From contig CAZYXV010000045.1 of assembly GCA_964651475.1 (NCBI GenBank), positions 1 through 25,918 on the forward strand: DNA of 25,918 nt, read 5' to 3'. Below are positions 1-7,252 of the stretch, one piece after another; positions within the stretch are counted from its first letter, which is position 1, and each line of letters starts with the position of its first letter. The notes under the pieces are model-generated. The model saw nothing but the letters and a program-made list of their open reading frames with translations, was not told where the DNA came from and ran no database searches. The translations under genes and the position numbers were made by a program. This stretch comes from JBGSMF01 sp964651475. GTDB lineage: Bacteria; Chloroflexota; Anaerolineae; Fen-1058.

Positions 1-64
1 CTATGTGCCCAATCGTCCCCACGTTCACGTGCGGCTTGGTGCGCTCAAAATGCTCCTTTGCCAT
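1..64 (-). CDS. tuf: Elongation factor Tu, N-terminal fragment
   Basis: Only the first 21 codons lie in the window. They read MAKEHFERTKPHVNVGTIGH, the near-invariant start of bacterial EF-Tu, ending at the beginning of the G1 (P-loop) region. EF-Tu is the GTPase that delivers aminoacyl-tRNA to the ribosome. The ATG is at 64-62, with a strong AGGAGGA Shine-Dalgarno just upstream on the minus strand (about 70-77). It lies downstream of three tRNA genes on the same strand and probably shares their transcript. The gene is cut by the window edge, not truncated biologically as far as can be seen. Confidence 0.95.
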   Translation of the reverse strand, partial: MAKEHFERTKPHVNVGTIGHI

Positions 65-130
65 GAGATGTCCTCCTAAATCAAAAGGGATCGCTTATCA
101 AACATTTTGCCTGGGATGGCTGCCACTTGA

Positions 131-202
131 GCCCACGATGGGACTTGAACCCATGACCACTCCCTTACCAAGGGAGTGCTCTACCGTCTGAGCTACGTGG
201 GC
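131..202 (-). tRNA. tRNA-Thr (anticodon GGT)
   Basis: A 72-nt cloverleaf on the minus strand. It has a 7-bp acceptor stem (GCCCACG/CGTGGGC), a GCTC/GAGC D-stem, a CTCCC/GGGAG anticodon stem with loop TTGGTAA (anticodon GGT, codon ACC), and an ATGGG/CCCAT T-stem with a TTCAAGT loop. The 3' CCA is not encoded. It is the last tRNA before tuf, the position of thrT before tufB in E. coli. Confidence 0.95.
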
Positions 203-238
203 AACCCAAGTTTCAAATATCCAACTTTTCGTGCCAGT

Positions 239-320
239 GGCCAGGAGCGGATTCGAACCACTGAAGGCGTCTGCCAGCTGATTTACAGTCAGCCCCGTTT
301 GTCCACTTCGGTACCTGGCC
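239..320 (-). tRNA. tRNA-Tyr (anticodon GTA)
   Basis: An 82-nt class II tRNA on the minus strand. It has acceptor stem GGCCAGG/CCTGGCC, anticodon stem GCTGA/TCAGC with loop CTGTAAA (anticodon GTA), a long variable arm typical of bacterial tRNA-Tyr, and T-arm AGTGG-TTCGAAT-CCGCT. No CCA is encoded. It lies between two tRNA-Thr genes. Confidence 0.95.
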
Positions 321-341
321 ATACAATTGTTAATTGCTCAA

Positions 342-413
342 GCCGACGGCGAGAATCGAACTCGCGGCCAAGCGATTACAAGTCGCTCGCTCTGCCAGCT
401 GAGCTACGTCGGC
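342..413 (-). tRNA. tRNA-Thr (anticodon TGT)
   Basis: A 72-nt cloverleaf on the minus strand. It has acceptor stem GCCGACG/CGTCGGC, D-stem GCTC/GAGC, anticodon stem AGCGA/TCGCT with loop CTTGTAA (anticodon TGT, codon ACA), and T-stem GCGAG/CTCGC with TTCGATT loop. No CCA is encoded. It is the first gene of the tRNA-tuf transcription unit, directly downstream of a consensus-like promoter. Confidence 0.95.
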
Positions 414-421
414 GCGGCGTC

Positions 422-449
422 ATTATACCACACTCATCCAAGCGGTCAA
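422..449 (-). promoter_or_regulatory. Promoter of the tRNA-tuf operon
   Basis: On the minus strand, TTGACC (449-444), a 16-bp spacer and a perfect TATAAT (427-422) preceded by GTGG. The predicted start falls a few bases before tRNA-Thr(TGT), as expected for a stable-RNA promoter. Confidence 0.8.
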
Positions 450-513
450 GCAGTTTTGCCGCGCCGCGCGAGGGGAAAGTATACCCACTAACGAAAGATT
501 TGTCAACTTGCAT

Positions 514-542
514 TTGCGCGGTTAGGCAGGCAGTGCTAAAAT
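514..542 (+). promoter_or_regulatory. Candidate promoter for the murJ transcript
   Basis: TTGCGC (514-519), 17-bp spacer, TAAAAT (537-542) with an extended TGC directly before it. The -35 is weak, but the TGn-extended -10 resembles others in the window. Besides this and the minus-strand promoter at 422-449, nothing else is recognised between 430 and 602. Confidence 0.45.
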
Positions 543-602
543 CAACCCGGTTCGCGCGAGGCGGATGGCAGCCTCGACTCTACGCAAACAAGAGGAATTT
601 GA

Positions 603-707
603 ATGACACGTCACAGCGAGGCTGTGCTCAAGCGAATAAAATCTGTTGTTGAAAAGACCGCTCCGCCGTGGTTTGACTCTCCACCTGTCCCGCACATTGC
701 TCAATGA
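603..707 (+). CDS. 34-aa upstream ORF overlapping the murJ start
   Basis: ATG at 603 is preceded by a GAGG ribosome-binding site (about 593-596). Translation runs 34 codons, with a basic amphipathic N-terminal half (MTRHSEAVLKRIKSVVEK) and a Pro-rich C-terminal half, to a TGA at 705-707. The stop overlaps the murJ ATG (704-706) in an ATGA arrangement. murJ itself has no clear Shine-Dalgarno, so this small ORF could drive murJ translation by coupling. It matches no family I recognise. It may be a genuine small protein, a translated leader or chance; the ATGA overlap and the RBS are the only support. Confidence 0.45.
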   Translation: MTRHSEAVLKRIKSVVEKTAPPWFDSPPVPHIAQ

Positions 708-2338
708 CCGAAACGGCAGACCTCCCCACCCTATCGCCCTCCGAATCATCCGGCATAGCGCGCGCGGCGGCAGTCATCGCATTTGGCTCCGTGATCAGCC
801 GCGCGCTGGGCCTGGCCCGCGAGACTGTTAAATCAGATTTGTTTGGCGCTACCTGGAGCGTGAGCGCCTTTCAAGTCGCCTCCATCGTCCCAACGCAATT
901 ATACGAGTTGTTGGTAGGCGGCATGGTCACGGGCGGATTGGTGCCGGTCTTTAGCGATTACGTCGAAGAAGACCAGCGTGACGCATTGCGGCGATTATTT
1001 TCTACTCTCATCACACTAACTGGGGTCATATTAATCGGCCTGGTGATGCTATCCGAACTGGCCGCGCCGTGGATCGCGGGAGTATTGGGGCGCGGCTTTG
1101 CTGCCGAGACGTTACAGCTTGCCATTACGATGCTGCGCGTCATGCTGCCTTCCGTGTTTTTCCTGAGTGTTTCCGGCGTTCTCACCGGGTTATTGTACGC
1201 GCTCAATCGCTTTTCGCTGCCGGCCTTTACTTCGAGCGTGTTTAACGCCAGTGTCGTCATTGCAGCCCTGGCCTTGGGGGCGCGTCTGGGCGTGATGAGT
1301 ATGGCGGTAGGCATTGTGGTTGGCAGCGTTTTGCAAATCGCGCTTCAACTTCCCGGCTTGCGCGGCATGTCTCTGCGCTGGCAAGTAGACTGGCGCCATC
1401 CCGGCTTGCGGCGATTGGCGCGTCTTTACGGGCCGGTAGCCGCCAGCCTGGTGATCAGCCAGGCGGCGATTTATCTCAGTATTGGCCTGGCCTCGCTCAC
1501 CGGAGAAAGCAGCATCGCCTGGATGAATTACGCCACCACGCTGATTCAATTCCCCTTGGGGCTAGTCTCCACAGCCATCTCTGTGGCGATCTTGCCCACG
1601 CTCTCGCGCCAGGCCAATCCTGGCGGGCAAAAAAACACTGCCCCGCAAAACCAGGGAGGCCAAACAGGCCATCCCGCGCCGGCGGGTGAATTTATGACGA
1701 CGCTGGCGCACGGCCTCAAGCTGGTGCTGCTGCTCATCATCCCGGCCACGGCCGGATTGTTCACCCTGGCCCAACCCATCATTGGATTGTTATTTGAGCA
1801 CGGCCAGTTCGGACCGTTCGACACGTTGATGACAACGCTGGTATTGCGTTTCTACTTGCCCGGCCTTACGTTTGCTGCCATTGATCTGCCGCTAATTTAC
1901 GCTTTCTACGCCCACAAAGATACCTCCACACCGGCGATGGTCGGATTGGCGTGCATTTTTATCTATCTCGTTGCCGCCCTGCTTCCCACACTATTCCGCC
2001 CGCTGCACGTGACCGACCTGGCTATGGCTAATTCTATCCAGTGGATCAGCCACGCGCTCATTATGCTCATCTTGCTGGTGCGGCGCGTTGGCCCGCTGCG
2101 CAGCGACGTGCTGCGATTGGCGGCTAAAGCAGCAGGCTGCTCTTTGTTGATGGGTGGTGCAGCGTTGTGGTCAACGAATTTACTTGGGCAACTGCTATCT
2201 GGCTCAAGCCTGGCAAGCGAGTTGGCCGTGGTGCTTGGCGGGGGATTGGTGGGGCTGATCACTTATATTGGGTTGATGCTATTGTTGAGAGTAAAAGAAT
2301 TGGATACATTGTGGCAATTGGTGCGGCGGGCTTCTTGA
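704..2338 (+). CDS. murJ: MurJ/MviN-family lipid II flippase
   Basis: A 544-aa polytopic membrane protein of the MOP superfamily. The N-terminus contains the family signature region (SVISRALGLARETVKSDLFG, about residues 27-46), with the conserved Arg-rich start of TM1, followed by the FQVASIVPTQLYELLVGG segment. Hydrophobic segments continue to the end, consistent with about 14 helices; a Gln/Gly-rich loop (about 305-325) separates the two halves. MurJ moves lipid-linked peptidoglycan precursor from the inner to the outer membrane leaflet. Start chosen at 704, with the small ORF at 603 overlapping it. The following methyltransferase has its own promoter inside the murJ stop region. Alternative: a related MOP exporter of another polyprenyl-linked glycan. 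Confidence 0.9.
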   Translation: MTETADLPTLSPSESSGIARAAAVIAFGSVISRALGLARETVKSDLFGATWSVSAFQVASIVPTQLYELLVGGMVTGGLVPVFSDYVEEDQRDALRRLFSTLITLTGVILIGLVMLSELAAPWIAGVLGRGFAAETLQLAITMLRVMLPSVFFLSVSGVLTGLLYALNRFSLPAFTSSVFNASVVIAALALGARLGVMSMAVGIVVGSVLQIALQLPGLRGMSLRWQVDWRHPGLRRLARLYGPVAASLVISQAAIYLSIGLASLTGESSIAWMNYATTLIQFPLGLVSTAISVAILPTLSRQANPGGQKNTAPQNQGGQTGHPAPAGEFMTTLAHGLKLVLLLIIPATAGLFTLAQPIIGLLFEHGQFGPFDTLMTTLVLRFYLPGLTFAAIDLPLIYAFYAHKDTSTPAMVGLACIFIYLVAALLPTLFRPLHVTDLAMANSIQWISHALIMLILLVRRVGPLRSDVLRLAAKAAGCSLLMGGAALWSTNLLGQLLSGSSLASELAVVLGGGLVGLITYIGLMLLLRVKELDTLWQLVRRAS

Positions 2339-2363
2339 CGCCCACCACCCGGCAAGGTATAAT
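2335..2363 (+). promoter_or_regulatory. Promoter of the methyltransferase-sortase unit
   Basis: TTGACG (2335-2340), a 17-bp spacer and a perfect TATAAT (2358-2363). The -35 overlaps the murJ stop codon. The predicted start is about 14 nt before the methyltransferase ATG, leaving a very short leader. Confidence 0.8.
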
Positions 2364-2383
2364 CACCCCGGAGAGTCGAACCA

Positions 2384-3175
2384 ATGCAGCAGGGTGCACA
2401 ACAACCACTGCCATCTGACTTGTACGACGAGCAATATTTTCTCGGCGCTTGCGAGGGCTATGAGGAATTTGCCCAAACGCACGGCGAGTACCTGTCGCGC
2501 CGCCTGAGCGAAGCGTTTGCCGTAGCGCAAGTCACGGCGGGAATGCAGGTGCTCGACGTGGGCTGCGGGCGCGGCGAGATTTTGCGTCACTGCACGCAGT
2601 TAGGCGCTCGCGCTTATGGCATTGATTATGCCGCCGCCGCAGTGTGCATGGCGCACAACAGCGCCGGACACGTTGGCGGGATATACCGCGCCGACGCCAA
2701 GCGGCTGCCCTTTTCGTCCGGGCGTTTCGACCGTGTGTTGATGTTTGACATTGTCGAGCATCTGCACCCGTGGGAGTTGCACCAGGCGCTGGTTGAGGCT
2801 CGGCGCGTGCTGGCGCCGGGCGGGCGGATCATTATCCACACCGCGCCCAATCGCTGGTACGACGCCTACGCTTACCCTTTCGTCCGATTCGTGCGCACCT
2901 TGCAAGGCCAGGGGCGCCGCTATCCGCGCAACCCGCGCGCGCTAAACGTGGCCATCAACGAAAGCGTCCACGTGAACGAACAAGGCATCCTTGGACTGCG
3001 CTGGAATCTTGGGCGGGCCGGCTTTGGCCGGATCAAAGTCTGGCTCTCTACGCCGCCCCAACACCGGCGCGAAGGGATGCTGTTCAAAGCAGCGCGCCAC
3101 GTTTTGTTCAAGTGGATTCCGCTGCGCTGGTTCTTCGAGCGCGAAGTGTTTGCCGTGGCGACACGTGAAACGTAG
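2384..3175 (+). CDS. Class I SAM-dependent methyltransferase
   Basis: A 263-aa protein of the Methyltransf_11/25 type. The SAM-binding motif I VLDVGCGRGE is at about residues 56-65, the acidic strand-2 residue lies in AYGIDYA, and the post-motif region FDRVLMFDIVEHLHP and the motif IV/V segment RRVLAPGGRIIIHTAPN follow. This is the Rossmann-like fold used by many small-molecule and glycan methyltransferases. The substrate cannot be told from sequence. The C-terminal third (about 165-263) is basic and aromatic-rich and may determine substrate specificity. The gene sits between a lipid II flippase and a sortase, so an envelope-related substrate is possible but is only inference from neighbourhood. 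A GGAGAG sequence upstream may serve as RBS. Confidence 0.8.
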   Translation: MQQGAQQPLPSDLYDEQYFLGACEGYEEFAQTHGEYLSRRLSEAFAVAQVTAGMQVLDVGCGRGEILRHCTQLGARAYGIDYAAAAVCMAHNSAGHVGGIYRADAKRLPFSSGRFDRVLMFDIVEHLHPWELHQALVEARRVLAPGGRIIIHTAPNRWYDAYAYPFVRFVRTLQGQGRRYPRNPRALNVAINESVHVNEQGILGLRWNLGRAGFGRIKVWLSTPPQHRREGMLFKAARHVLFKWIPLRWFFEREVFAVATRET

Positions 3176-3205
3176 ACTCTGGACACACTCTTTGGAATCA
3201 TAAAA

Positions 3206-4150
3206 ATGCCTGATCGAAGATCAGTTGACGATCTTAGCGTTGAAGAACTGGAGCGCATTCTGGCAGTAAAGAAACGCACAGAACGCGCCAAGCGCATGCG
3301 CCGCATGGCAGCGCGCGGCCGGGTGCTGTCCGTTTCGCCCGAAGACCAGGAAGATGCGCCGTTGCCCATCGCGCCAGAGATGGGCGCTGGCGTTTACCGC
3401 TCGGTGGAAGTTGAACAAGGGGACATAAAAGAAGAGAGTCCCCGCAAACGCAGCCTGGCGTGGCGCTGGATTGGCAACAAGGTATTGCTGCTGGTTGAAG
3501 TGCTGGTTGTATTGGGATTGGTGTATCTCAGCATAGAGCTTTTCCTGCAAATCAGAGAAACCAATCTCCAAGCGGCTGCCGTTCAAATCACGCTCACACC
3601 AACCGTCCGGCCTCTGATTGACGTCGTCGTGCTTCCCAGCGGCCACCGGCCACCCGATTCGTCCGGCAACGCCGCGCCGCTTGACCCGATGGAAGAGATT
3701 CCCGCTCATCTGCGCGGGCTGGTGCAACCTATCACTCCCCTGCCCATTCCCACTCCTGGGCCGGAGCAACCAACGCGCATCGTCATTCCCGCCATCAATG
3801 TAGATGCGACCATTGTGCCCGGCGACACACCGGAACAACTCAAGAAAGGCGTGGGACATCACCCGGGAACAGCCAACCCTGGGCAGCGCGGCAATATGGT
3901 GCTTTCAGCGCACAATGACATTTACGGCGAGATTTTTCGCTACCTGGATCAACTTGAGCCTGGCGACGAAATCATGGTATACTCTGGGGCGCAGGTTTTT
4001 CGCTACGTCGTCACTCAACAGCGGATCGTCGAGCCGACCGAAGTTCAAGTCATGTACCCGACCAGCGATCCTACCGTGACCTTGATTTCGTGTTATCCGT
4101 ACCTGGTGGATAAAAAACGCATCGTCATCAGCGCCGAGTTGCGCCCGTGA
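3206..4150 (+). CDS. Sortase (class D/E-like transpeptidase)
   Basis: A 314-aa protein. It has a long charged cytoplasmic N-terminus (1-90, with an Arg/Lys-rich helix at 22-37), one membrane helix (about 91-115), a Pro-rich extracytoplasmic linker and a C-terminal sortase domain (about 185-314). The catalytic triad is visible: His236 in SAHND, Cys296 in TLISCYP and Arg305 in KKRIVI. Sortases cut a C-terminal sorting motif and join the protein to a cell-surface nucleophile. No protein in this window carries an obvious LPXTG-like motif plus hydrophobic tail, so its substrates are elsewhere or unconventional. It starts 30 nt after the methyltransferase and is probably cotranscribed with it. The unusually long N-terminal cytoplasmic extension could interact with other proteins. 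Confidence 0.88.
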   Translation: MPDRRSVDDLSVEELERILAVKKRTERAKRMRRMAARGRVLSVSPEDQEDAPLPIAPEMGAGVYRSVEVEQGDIKEESPRKRSLAWRWIGNKVLLLVEVLVVLGLVYLSIELFLQIRETNLQAAAVQITLTPTVRPLIDVVVLPSGHRPPDSSGNAAPLDPMEEIPAHLRGLVQPITPLPIPTPGPEQPTRIVIPAINVDATIVPGDTPEQLKKGVGHHPGTANPGQRGNMVLSAHNDIYGEIFRYLDQLEPGDEIMVYSGAQVFRYVVTQQRIVEPTEVQVMYPTSDPTVTLISCYPYLVDKKRIVISAELRP

Positions 4151-4186
4151 GCGAAAACGCAAGTTACTATTGGAGGATAAAATTTT

Positions 4187-4411
4187 ATGGCTAAAAAAGT
4201 TCGTCGTGCCCGCCTTTCAGCGGCACAAACCTACGTTCCCGAGAGCGCGCCAAGCAGCGCCGCCACCTCTCCGCAGACGGCAAGCGCCGGCTCGCGCCAG
4301 GTCAATTTTAGCGAAGAATATCGCTACATCATCTCGGACCTGCAGCGCATTGGCATCCTGGCGGCCGCCATCTTGAGCGGTCTGGTGATTTTATCGTTCT
4401 TTATCAAATAA
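4187..4411 (+). CDS. Small single-pass membrane protein, 74 aa
   Basis: Start ATG at 4187 follows a good GGAGG Shine-Dalgarno (4172-4176). The product has a very basic N-terminus (MAKKVRRAR), an Ala/Ser/Pro-rich middle, a short acidic/aromatic segment (FSEEYRYIISDLQRIG, about 41-56) and a C-terminal membrane helix ending at the stop (about 55-74). It lies 36 nt after the sortase and just before a bidirectional terminator, so it is the last gene of that unit. The function is unknown. The tail-anchored layout and the position suggest an envelope-associated accessory protein, but nothing shows this directly. Confidence 0.75.
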   Translation: MAKKVRRARLSAAQTYVPESAPSSAATSPQTASAGSRQVNFSEEYRYIISDLQRIGILAAAILSGLVILSFFIK

Positions 4412-4466
4412 CCAGGTACACCCGTCCGCTTGCAAAAACAATCCATTTGTTTAATCGCTGGAACAA

Positions 4467-4498
4467 AAAAGCGGCGCGTTCCCCAACGCGCCGCTTTT
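4467..4498. terminator. Bidirectional intrinsic terminator
   Basis: A perfect 14-bp stem (AAAAGCGGCGCGTT, 4467-4480, with 4485-4498) around a CCCC loop. A-rich on the left and T-rich on the right, it can end the plus-strand sortase unit and the convergent minus-strand membrane-protein unit. Confidence 0.88.
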
Positions 4499-4513
4499 GG
4501 GCAAAACACTTGC

Positions 4514-5308
4514 TCACATGCTCTTGGCTGGCAGCCCCTCGGCTTGAGCCTCGCGCCCGGCCAAAAACGTTAACCACGCGTTTTGGGCCAGCGCAAGCAC
4601 CACGTGCACCAGCACGACCGTCCATAGATTGCGGGTCAGATAGAAACAGATGGCGCTGGTTGCCAGCCACGTGCACTGCACCAGCACCAATTCTCGGCGG
4701 GGGCCGCCGCGCGCCTGCGCCCACCAATCTGGATCGAGCATCCATTCTAACACTGCCATAGCCGCGCCGATCAACACGGCCCAATACGCATCACCCAGAA
4801 CCACAAGCGGCCACGCGCGATAAAAGGCCCAGTGAATTTCGTCGTAAAGCGCCTCGCGCAGCGTCACCCACCACGGCGGAGCCGGCCACACTCCTTCTGC
4901 TGAAAGCGGCGCCTCTGCTGCGCGCACTGCGTTCCGCCAACTCAACGCCAGCAATACCGCCGCCACAACGCCCACCCTGGCCGCCCAATCGAGTGACTGC
5001 ATCCACTCGACCTCGCTCCAGCCCAACATCCACCATACCGAGCCGGCCACGTCTGGCCCGCCCCGCACACCTGCCACTCCCAGCGGCAAAGCCCGCCTCA
5101 ATATGGTAGCGTAGGGCAAGCCCACGTAAAATATCAACCGGACAATTTGCAAAAAGGCCCGGCCCGAAACGCTGCTCAAAACCCGGCGGCGCAGCCAATC
5201 CGCCGAGCGGGACTGCGAATGGCGGAACTGCCACGCCAGCCACGCGCCCAGTGCGAATAATGCCAGAGAAGCGAGGCTCCACACGGCCAGTTCGATTTTG
5301 TAATCCAT
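4514..5308 (-). CDS. Polytopic membrane protein, possibly divergent CPBP-type protease
   Basis: A 264-aa protein rich in Trp with about six hydrophobic segments (6-27, 52-75, 88-102, 110-123, 165-190, 208-240). A segment EALYDEIHWAFYR (152-164) followed by a late membrane His (H235 in VLVHVVLA) is reminiscent of the Glu/Arg and His motifs of CPBP (CAAX-like) intramembrane proteases. However, the spacing differs from the classical EExxxR motif and the middle motif is not clear, so catalytic activity is doubtful. The ATG begins only 3 nt after the stop of the upstream sensor kinase and has no good Shine-Dalgarno, which points to an operon with coupled translation. It may modulate or be controlled by that kinase. 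Function otherwise unknown. Confidence 0.7.
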   Translation of the reverse strand: MDYKIELAVWSLASLALFALGAWLAWQFRHSQSRSADWLRRRVLSSVSGRAFLQIVRLIFYVGLPYATILRRALPLGVAGVRGGPDVAGSVWWMLGWSEVEWMQSLDWAARVGVVAAVLLALSWRNAVRAAEAPLSAEGVWPAPPWWVTLREALYDEIHWAFYRAWPLVVLGDAYWAVLIGAAMAVLEWMLDPDWWAQARGGPRRELVLVQCTWLATSAICFYLTRNLWTVVLVHVVLALAQNAWLTFLAGREAQAEGLPAKSM

Positions 5309-5311
5309 ACG

Positions 5312-7072
5312 CTAGTCCCGAACGAGAGGAACGGCCAAAGTAATCTTGGTTCCCTTGCCGGGCGCGGAATCAATCGAGATCATGCCATTGACCAACTCGG
5401 CCCGCTCGTGCAGGTTAACCATCCCCAGGCTGCCGCGCGTTTCGTAAGAGGCTTGTACCCGGCTCACGTCAAATCCTACGCCGTCGTCCTGGATTTGGGC
5501 CACAAAGACATCTTTTTTGAGTTTGAGGCGTATCCAGATGTGATTGGCCTGGGCGTGTTTGCGCGCATTGCCAATCGCCTCTTCGACGATGTAAAAGACG
5601 ACTCCTTGCGTATTCAAATCAACCTTGTCTTCGTACTTGTCGGCCTCCAGGTGAATCGCAACACTGCCGTCCGTCTCGGCCACCTTCTGGATTGAGGTTT
5701 CCAGCGCCGCCGTCAGGCCTTGCGTCTCGAGCACCAGCGGGCGCAAGGTAAAGAGCATGTGGCGGATTTCCTTGGTCGTCCTGCGGGCCAACTCTTCGAC
5801 CTTGACCAACTCCTCGCCCACTTTGAGTGGATCGTGCTGGAGCAGCTTTTGCAAATAGTTCAAGCGCATGGCAATCGCCGCAATGCTCTGCGTCGGGCCG
5901 TCGTGCAAGTCGCGCGCCAGCTTCTTGCGCGCCTGCTCCTCGACCTCGACGATGCGTTCCTTTTCTTGCTGAAGACGATTGTACAACTGTGCATTCTGCA
6001 AAGCAATGGTGGCCTGATTACAAACCGCCACCAAGAGTTCCAGGTGCTCGCCCGTGAACACCACGGCAGTGGGGCTGCCCACCACCAACACGCCATACGT
6101 TTCAAAGCCAGCTCGCAGCGGCACGCACACCACCGATTGACAACGGTGCAGCGCCACGAAAAGTCCCAACTCTGGATCCTGAGCCGGCGAACCTCCCAGC
6201 ACTGGTTCGGCGGTGCGCAAGGTCTGCGCCACCAGGCCTTCCTTGCCTGGCACTTTGATCACTTCGTCGCGTTGGGGGAGCCGGCGGCACGCTCTCACTT
6301 CCATGCCATCGCTGCTATGCAGCAAGACCAAACAAACCATCTGGCCCGCCGTCGGGCCTAAATCTTGCAGCCCCATCGTGGCAATATCGAGGACGGCCTC
6401 CAAGATGCGCGAATAGCTCAACGTCGCGCTCAAGGTGGCGGCCATGTCAAAGATCGCGCGCGCTTGCTCGCGCGCGGAGCGCAGTTTCTTCAACTCGGCT
6501 TCTTCTTCTGTGCGCACGGCCTGCAAAACCAAATCTTTGACGCGGTCGCTGACCATGCCCGTAATCAGGGCCGCCACAGCCACCACGACGGCGTTGATAA
6601 TCACTGTCGCGTTCAAGAGCGTGGTAAAGCGTGTTTCGGTCCCTACTTGGGGCGGCAGGGTGAGAAACGATATGCCGATAAACGCCGCAATGATGACGAC
6701 AGACGTCAACATCCGCAGCACCCACCCAAAACGCAAGCCGACCGTGATGATGGGGAACAAGGCGAAAAAGTACAGGCGGCTGTTCCAGCCGCCCGATACG
6801 GCAATAAAAGCAATGGCAAGAATCGTATCGGCCACGACGGTGATGATGGGCAGAGGGCGAGCTGGCAGTTCTAGAATGAGCAAGATCATGACGATCATGT
6901 TATAGGCCGCCCCCACCAGGAGCAGGCCGAGAATCAGCCGAATGTTGGCCATCTGCTCGACGCGCACCGGGTCGGTTAAAGCAACGACGCCCACGCACAC
7001 CAACAACAGCCAGCGCAAATTACATATTAACCAGTCTATCTGGAAAAGTGGCCTGGAAATACCACGCGACAT
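5312..7072 (-). CDS. Membrane sensor histidine kinase, NarL/DesK type with GAF domain
   Basis: A 586-aa protein. The N-terminal sensor has about six membrane helices (13-32, 45-68, 74-93, 98-118, 120-140, 152-174). A short coiled coil (about 180-205) and a GAF domain (about 206-360) follow. The HisKA_3 dimerisation domain contains LARDLHDGPTQ with phospho-acceptor His390. The HATPase_c domain has N-box EEAIGNARKHA (498-508), G1 box DDGVGF (529-534) and G2 region RGSLGMVNLHERA (546-558). This domain order belongs to kinases that pair with NarL-type DNA-binding regulators; none is adjacent, so it is an orphan here. A promoter lies within the end of the RNase gene upstream, with an inverted repeat in the long leader. 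It is cotranscribed with the membrane protein downstream. Confidence 0.92.
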   Translation of the reverse strand: MSRGISRPLFQIDWLICNLRWLLLVCVGVVALTDPVRVEQMANIRLILGLLLVGAAYNMIVMILLILELPARPLPIITVVADTILAIAFIAVSGGWNSRLYFFALFPIITVGLRFGWVLRMLTSVVIIAAFIGISFLTLPPQVGTETRFTTLLNATVIINAVVVAVAALITGMVSDRVKDLVLQAVRTEEEAELKKLRSAREQARAIFDMAATLSATLSYSRILEAVLDIATMGLQDLGPTAGQMVCLVLLHSSDGMEVRACRRLPQRDEVIKVPGKEGLVAQTLRTAEPVLGGSPAQDPELGLFVALHRCQSVVCVPLRAGFETYGVLVVGSPTAVVFTGEHLELLVAVCNQATIALQNAQLYNRLQQEKERIVEVEEQARKKLARDLHDGPTQSIAAIAMRLNYLQKLLQHDPLKVGEELVKVEELARRTTKEIRHMLFTLRPLVLETQGLTAALETSIQKVAETDGSVAIHLEADKYEDKVDLNTQGVVFYIVEEAIGNARKHAQANHIWIRLKLKKDVFVAQIQDDGVGFDVSRVQASYETRGSLGMVNLHERAELVNGMISIDSAPGKGTKITLAVPLVRD

Positions 7073-7181
7073 GAATTATCTTTCTAACAAACGACCGCGG
7101 AACGCTGCGATGTTTTGCACCGCATGGCCCGCGGCCAGTATATTGAGATAAGTGTAATGACCTTGAGCCGATACTGTTTAC

Positions 7182-7202
7182 TGTGCAAAGCAAAGTTGCA
7201 CA
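7182..7202. promoter_or_regulatory. Perfect inverted repeat, candidate operator
   Basis: TGTGCAA (7182-7188), 7-nt spacer, TTGCACA (7196-7202). The arms are exactly complementary. The site sits about 15-35 bp downstream of the predicted start of the kinase promoter, a position where a repressor would block elongation or initiation. A weak RNA hairpin is the alternative. Confidence 0.45.
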
Positions 7203-7223
7203 CTGCGGCGTCTGGACGTGTTA

Positions 7224-7252
7224 ATTATAACCCGTATTTTTACCCTTGACAA
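7224..7252 (-). promoter_or_regulatory. Promoter of the sensor kinase operon
   Basis: On the minus strand, TTGTCA (7252-7247), a 17-bp spacer and a perfect TATAAT (7229-7224). The -35 lies inside the last codons of the RNase gene. The predicted leader before the kinase ATG is about 145 nt. Confidence 0.75.

Noticed and set aside
5720..6361. 213-codon plus-strand open frame
   Set aside because: Opposite the GAF/HisKA region of the sensor kinase; His/Gln/Arg-rich shadow translation.
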